From contig JAMQCK010000067.1 of the NCBI GenBank assembly GCA_024196135.1, forward strand, positions 38,211 to 102,210: a DNA stretch of 64,000 nucleotides, read 5' to 3'. Positions 56,174 to 64,000 of this stretch are shown one piece after another. Under the pieces are notes generated by a model that worked only from the letters and a program-made list of their open reading frames with translations, searched no databases and was not told the DNA's origin. The DNA is from Pleurotus ostreatus/Saccharomyces cerevisiae fusant. Its lineage: Eukaryota; Opisthokonta. How positions within the stretch are numbered: the stretch's first letter is position 1; every line of letters begins with the position of its first letter. The position numbers were made by a program, and so were the translations under genes.

Positions 56174-57343
56174 TCAATCCTTCTTCGGGTTCTTCACCCG
56201 CTGCGGCGGATGCTGCTCGATGAACTCTGGCGGGTGTTGCGCGGTCTGCACGCCCTCCTGGGTGGCGTACGCCGTCGGCTTCTTCTGGTCGCGCGGCTCC
56301 GTGCTCGCGCTCACGCCCCCGGCGAGTACGCCCGCGCTCAGCTCCGTCATGAGCCCGCCCTCCTGCTCCTTGCGCCGCTGGATGCTCTCGCGCTGCTCCT
56401 GCTGCAGCACCTCGTCCGTCTCGCGCGTGCTCGAGTCGCCCGGGTCGGTCTGCGTCGAGCGCGGGTTGTGCGAAGCGCCGCTGGACTCGCCGGACGCGGT
56501 GCCCGAGGTGTGCGTCGGCTGTTGCTCAAGGGTGCCGGATTTGAGGGGCGTAGCGGGGTCAGAAGACTTGTCAGCCTTGCGGAGGCGGGCCTGCGCCTCG
56601 GCTTTGGCGTTCTCAGCGTCCTCCCAGGCGATGTGGTTGTCGAAGTTCTCGGCGGGGGTGGGTGGGACGAAGCCAGATGGGTGGCTGACGCTGCCATCTT
56701 CGTGCCGTACTTCGACGGGGACCTAGAGGAACGTGGAGTAAGCAGCTGATGAGGGAGACGAAGGGAATCCGAGTAGGGTGATACGTACCTTGCGCCGCTT
56801 CGCCTTGGTGTGCGCGGTCACTCCTTCGAAGTCCTCTTCCAAGACGCGCTCTGCGACGGCGGCGGTCTGCTTCGCCAGATCGCGCTCGCGCTCGCGCCGT
56901 GCCGGCGTCTCGTCCGCCGGTGTGGGAATCACGTACCCTGAGGGGTGGACGAGCACACCGTCCTCGTTGTACATCTCCTTAGGTATCTTCGACTTGAGGC
57001 GCCGCGTCGATGCGACAATCTCATCCGAGAGCAGCCCGTCGGAGAGGTGCTCCATGAGGGAGGGATCCTTCGCCTTGTCCTCTTCAGAGATGGGCTTCCC
57101 CGAGGCGCGCTTCTCCTTGCGGCGCACGTAGAACTCGGGCACCTTGTTCTCGTCGTTGTAGCTGTCGGCGCCGGTGCGGGACACGGTCGACGCGGTGAAC
57201 GAGCGCGCGGGCGCACGAATGTGGGGAACGGCACACGTTGTGGCGGCTAGGCGCTGCCCGACACGTTGGCGCAGCAGCTGGCCTGCGCTGAGTTCGACGC
57301 GAGCAGCAGGACGGACGCGGGGGATCGCTCGGGGACGAGGCAT
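56174..57343 (-). CDS. Uncharacterised protein with duplicated HPSG motif, possible mitochondrial leader
   Basis: Start MPRPRAIPRVRPAARVE (an ATG; the frame upstream opens only at a TTG). The first 50 residues are rich in Arg and Ala with almost no acidic residues, like a mitochondrial presequence. One intron near 56727-56787 joins AKRRK to VPVEVRHEDG. A motif of about 20 residues occurs twice: NEDGVLVHPSGYVIPTPADE and HEDGSVSHPSGFVPPTPAEN. The rest is charged and probably helical or disordered, with ASGKPISEEDKAKDPSLMEH and a Gln-rich C-terminus ending RVKNPKKD. About 370 residues. I do not recognise a family with a known function. Confidence 0.72.
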
Positions 57344-57607
57344 GGTGGTAGCAAGCAAGGTGGTCGCGAATAACGCGCGCCGACTGATGAACGCATCACT
57401 GGGATTCTGTTTGAATTTGTTTGACAGGGCCTTCCAAGGCGATTTGCGTCATTCTGCCCGTGGGGAAAGCGCCTGCCCCAGCTTCGTCCCGTCCCTGCTC
57501 CAGATCGACCCCGCTTTGGTCTAACGCCACTCTCATATGGATGCTCTACACATGAATTATCCCGTGCGCACTCGTACAAGTTCGCCTCATCAACAATATG
57601 TACCGAA

Positions 57608-59799
57608 TTACACGACGCTGTACTCGTCCACAGAAAGGATGCTATCGACGCTGTAGGGGATGTCCTCCGATACGTCTGCAAGGGTTTTATGAGTATAGTG
57701 AAGAGCTCTGTGACCGGGCGCAGTGAAAAGAGGCTGACCTTCGTTGCTGACGTGCCCAACCTTCTTAACTGCAACGCCTAGCAAGCTGCCCTGGCCGATG
57801 AAGCGGACGGAAACCTGAAGCGACAGTGAGTCGCTGATTTCGATTCTGTCACACCAGATGCATACCGGGAAAAGCGCCTCTGCGTCGTCGCCAGCGACGA
57901 CAAAGTTCAACGAGCCCTCACGCTCGCCGTCCTCCGCGCTGACCTTGCGGATCTTCCAGCGCAGCGCATGCGAACCGGGATCGAGTTCCCAGTCGCTGCC
58001 CTCGGCTTGCGATGTGACAGTCGGGTAGGAACCGGCGCTAATGAAGTGGTTGAATATGCGGAGGAGTGTTGACAGCGTGAATACTCACGGCAAGGGTACG
58101 TCGATCTCGACATCGTATAACGTGACGGCGTCGTTAGTGAGCTCGTATTCGAGCGAGACGTCGACGGTTCCGTCGTTCGACGGAGTCGGCCAAGCGTTGA
58201 CTAGGTTCGGTGTTAGCCGGGAATTTATCGCGAGAGATTAGTAGAGAACTTACTGCTCAACGGTAGCACGCTTTCGTCCTTCCCGGTATAGCGCCACTTC
58301 AAGACGCCGAGCGAGTGACCGACAGGGAAGGGCTTCGCTGGGTCTTTCAATCGTATAACCTAGAGGCGGCGTTAGTCGAGACGCATATATGCGTGGTAGA
58401 GCGCACCTACCTTGGCAGCAGCACCCGGTGCAAACTTCGCTACATTGGGGTGTTGCTTGAACTGCACGTTCGCGGTGCCACCGATGAGCTCGACGGCGCA
58501 GCGCGCGTACTCGCCGTCCTTGACGAGAAGGTTCATGTCGCCCTGATTGAGGTTGTATGAGCAAGCGAGAGGAGGTTCATGAAGAAGGAATACATGCCTT
58601 GATTTCCATGCTCTCGACGCCTCCATCGCGGGAAAGCGACGCAGTGAGGGCCTCCTTGATAGTGAGGTGGACGCTGGATTGTTGTGTCAGATTCCATTGG
58701 GGTGCCTCTTGAGAATACGACGTACTCTTCCTCGTCCACCGGCGGAAGGTTGCCGCGGTCACTCGCTGACTTTGTAACCGACGGCAGAGGAGTGGAAGGT
58801 GCAGACAGCTCGGATTCCTGCGACGCGCCGAAGGTCTGGCCGAGAAGCGGGCTGTTGACCTCGGCTTCCGCACCGAGGATGTCGGCGCCGCCCTTTTTCT
58901 TGCCGAGCTTGAGACCGCCAGACTTGAAAGCGGGTTTTGAGGTGGTGATGGTTTGGGGGGCTGAGGATGGCGTCGGTACAAGGCAGTTGAGTCAAAGGCT
59001 GGATGCTCACCTGGCGAGGCAGGAGCCGGCGATGGTGCTTCGTAACGCGGGACGGGGGAATATCCTGGATAATCGCACGTTAGTCGTGGCAGATGGATGC
59101 GTGTAGCTAACGCACCAGACACCCCGCCGCCGAAGCCTCCACTGGTCGCGCCAGCACCCGCACGGCGCTGCATCTCGCGCCGCTGCATCTCGAGCTGCTT
59201 CGCGCGGCGCTTGAGCTCCTCCTTCGCCTCCGCCTCCTTGTTGCGCGCGATGATCTCCTGGATCTTCTCTTCGTGCGACTCCATCTCCAGGATCCCGCGG
59301 ATCTGCGGTAGGCCGACCGGCTCGCGGTAGCCTAAGCCCACGACCTCGTCAAACGCGCCGAGCAGTTCGAATGCGCGGTCGGCGATGTCGCGGTCGGTCA
59401 GGGCGCGCCCGCCGCAGACGTCGGCGACTACGCGCGCAAAGAGGTGCAGTGTGTCGATGTCTTGGAGGATGTTGGAGGCCTTATTGGTGACGAGAAGGAG
59501 GACAAGGTCGTCTATGGGCTGGTAGACATAGCGTACGTCGGAGGTCTCGACAGAGGTGTGCTGGGAGGAGGAATTGGGGGGCGGGACAAGTTTGGGGAAA
59601 GCAGTCAGGAGGGCCTCGATGCGCGTCTTGGGAAGGGGGAGGAATTGGCGGGAGAGGAGCGCTAGAGGTCGGACGTGAGCGCATATAGTTGGGCGTGTCG
59701 GGCCACGTACGTTTACCCGCTTTCGTGCATATCGACGATGCAAGCACAACCTACGCGACGGTGAGGGATTATCAAGCGCTTCGTGAGCTGGCGTACCAT
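57608..59799 (-). CDS. Coatomer subunit delta (COPI)
   Basis: Delta-COP of the vesicle coat for Golgi-to-ER retrieval. The start codon stands alone: ATG is followed directly by a 46-nt intron (59751-59796), then VVLASSICTKAGK. A second intron with donor GTACGT leads to PLLSRQFLPLPKTRIEALLT and AFPKL. The longin-like domain continues with VYQPIDDLVLLLVTNKASNI and the segment ending VGLGYREPVGLPQIRGILEM. A coiled region (EEKIQEIIARNKEAEAKEEL) follows, then a linker, and the mu-homology domain with EEALTASL-type IKEALTASLSRDGGVESMEI, FKQHPNVAKFAPGAA and PFPVGHSLGVLKWRYTGKDE. It ends VDSILSVDEYSVV-stop. The order and motifs match delta-COP (RET2/ARCN1). Length is about 540 residues with some eight introns. 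Confidence 0.92.
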
Positions 59800-60233
59800 G
59801 GCAAAAACAGAGAAGTATCTGGGTTGTAGTCGACTGCTCGACGATATGTTCAGAAGCAAGCAGGTCACTGCCGGACACGATCAAGCACCACGTGTCACAT
59901 TCTCTCGCGCATCTTCAACTTACTGTAATCTTGGCCTGACCTCGCTCGGACGATGCATAGAAGAACCAATGCTTCACAAGGTCGTTAGACAGGATGAATA
60001 CAGAATGATCTACATATACAACTCCTTTATAGCAACTGTTTATCGTCCTTCGCTTGGTAAATCTCGTGGAGTTCCAAGCCAACGAAGGTCTATGCCACTG
60101 GTCTCCCGAGCCTCTATACTTTTTGGAGTACTCCCGAAGAGACGGGCTGTAAATCACAACGGTGCGCAGTGATGAAGTATACAATAAATCCCGAAAACGC
60201 CGATTAGTGAGCGCAGCTGCGACACACGCCCGC
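59800..60233. other. Delta-COP promoter side and Prp43 3' flank
   Basis: These 434 bp separate two minus-strand genes. No coding exon, repeat or RNA gene was recognised. Confidence 0.4.
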
Positions 60234-62969
<2,736 letters not shown>

Positions 62970-64000
62970 CGCGCGTCGTGGACCGCTCAGATGAACGTTT
63001 GGAATGATCAAGTGAGGCGTATGAAAATTAAGTCGTTGCCGAGCTGCCGCTGCAATCACTCGGACCGGCCAGCCGGACCCGCGACTGCATATTCCGCCAA
63101 GCCCAGGGTTGGTGAGTTAGGAATGTTAATGACTAATCTCATCCTTTACACCCCGCCTTCTGCCAAAATTGGAGAACGACTTTCTTTGCTGCAACAATCG
63201 CATGCCACTTCGTTCCTCTCCCACGTGTCTTACCATCACCCCGACAATTCCCCGCTTCCCAGACCACCCTTCCCCTCAACCCCCTTTCCACCCGCAGTCA
63301 AGTACGCCCATCCGAGCCTCTCTCACCCACCCACCACGCCCTCCAGCACATCCTACAGACTCCACTGCTACCACAATCAAAACAGCCGCTACCTGCACGC
63401 TCCGCGCCAGTCCGCACCCGTCCCTCCACTTACGTCATCTCCCCGCCTACGGTTGCTCCGCCACTCGGACTTCTCCGCGTTGTGGGTCCCCGCTTGTCAC
63501 GCATCAATACTTATGCCCACCTCGTCAATCGACTGCCCTGGCTTGAGCGTCAACCCGACGCCGCGCGAAGCGCGGCGTGTCGGGGTGGCGCGAATAATAA
63601 TATACATACACAACTCATTGTCAGTTCGACATGTCCCGGCTCTCGTCTTCTTGTCTCCGACCATCACCCACATCTTCGCGCAGAGAATATGGCGTCCATG
63701 AGAGCGGGATCGCGTAATAGCCTGTTGGACTTGGTGTCTACGCGCTCTCTAGCGCCTATGGTATTTTTCTGTGATTTTACGGACTTTTTCCCGGTACTGT
63801 ACGCTTACCTACAGTCCTACTTGTGCGCTCGCGCCTTACTGCCGAGCGCCACGTTATTTCTCGGCATTTTCCGGAGCCTCCTGCCTAGAGCGGCACATCC
63901 GAGTCTTTTCTCTTCCTGACTCGTTTGCTGTCGCTCTAGGTGCGTAGTTATGCGTAGTATCTCGCTACTTGTGAATCTGACTCGTTTGCTGTCGCTCTAG
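62970..64000. other. Prp43 upstream region and right edge
   Basis: No gene with support. The first part is pyrimidine-rich (promoter/5' UTR of Prp43 on the other strand). An open frame at about 63482-63919 has no motif. The last 84 bp carry a direct repeat cut by the window edge. Confidence 0.4.
63917..64000 (+). repeat. 60-bp-period direct repeat truncated by the window edge
   Basis: CTGACTCGTTTGCTGTCGCT plus CTAG occurs at 63917-63940 and again at 63977-64000, exactly at the end of the window. The array probably continues beyond the window. Confidence 0.8.

Noticed and set aside
63482..63919. 145-residue plus-strand open frame near the right edge
   Set aside because: No motif, no introns, and it overlaps the region leading into the edge repeat. 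Could be part of an unseen element, but unsupported here.

Overview
The window is nuclear DNA of a filamentous basidiomycete, most likely an Agaricomycete of the Polyporales type. The evidence is dense short introns (mostly 46-70 nt, GT-AG), GC-rich coding sequence, a class I hydrophobin, three genes of the basidiomycete-expanded DUF6535 membrane family, and a fungal SLATT-type 2TM protein. No prokaryotic operon, rRNA gene, convincing tRNA gene or CRISPR array is present.

Layout. 0-9 kb: hydrophobin (+), beta-tubulin (-), F-box/LRR-like protein (+), cytosolic tyrosyl-tRNA synthetase (-), SLATT_fungal 2TM protein (-). 9.4-16.6 kb: the large CPSase-pseudoDHOase-ATCase pyrimidine enzyme (-). 16.6-31 kb: a free-standing MUS81 N-terminal HhH protein (+), GINS subunit Sld5 (-), a 961-bp element with 316-bp nearly perfect terminal inverted repeats, DUF6535 copy A (-), an Sfp1-like C2H2 regulator (+) and a 94-residue conserved-looking small protein (+). 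31-47 kb: DUF6535 copy B (+), an OPT oligopeptide transporter (-), a 3-kb gene-poor stretch with five unrelated minisatellites, a DnaJ-X chaperone whose introns are swollen by repeats (-), and the histone-fold corepressor NC2alpha/DRAP1 (-). 47-64 kb: DUF6535 copy C (-), CK2 beta (-), a class 3 lipase (+), a Gfd2/YDR514C-like RNase H-fold protein (+), an uncharacterised protein with a duplicated motif (-), delta-COP (-), the DEAH helicase Prp43 (-), and a repeat running off the right edge.

Most genes are unrelated housekeeping genes (microtubules, translation, pyrimidine synthesis, replication, splicing, COPI traffic, CK2 signalling). The accessory layer is the DUF6535 trio, the SLATT_fungal gene, the orphan MUS81 HhH domain, the inverted-repeat element and many short tandem repeats. 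The most unusual structural theme is that tandem repeats repeatedly sit on or start exactly at stop codons (F-box gene, TyrRS, hydrophobin and CK2 beta clearly; OPT and Sfp1 more weakly). The DUF6535 trio and the SLATT_fungal protein are the best candidates for an under-described biological system, but nothing in the window links them functionally.
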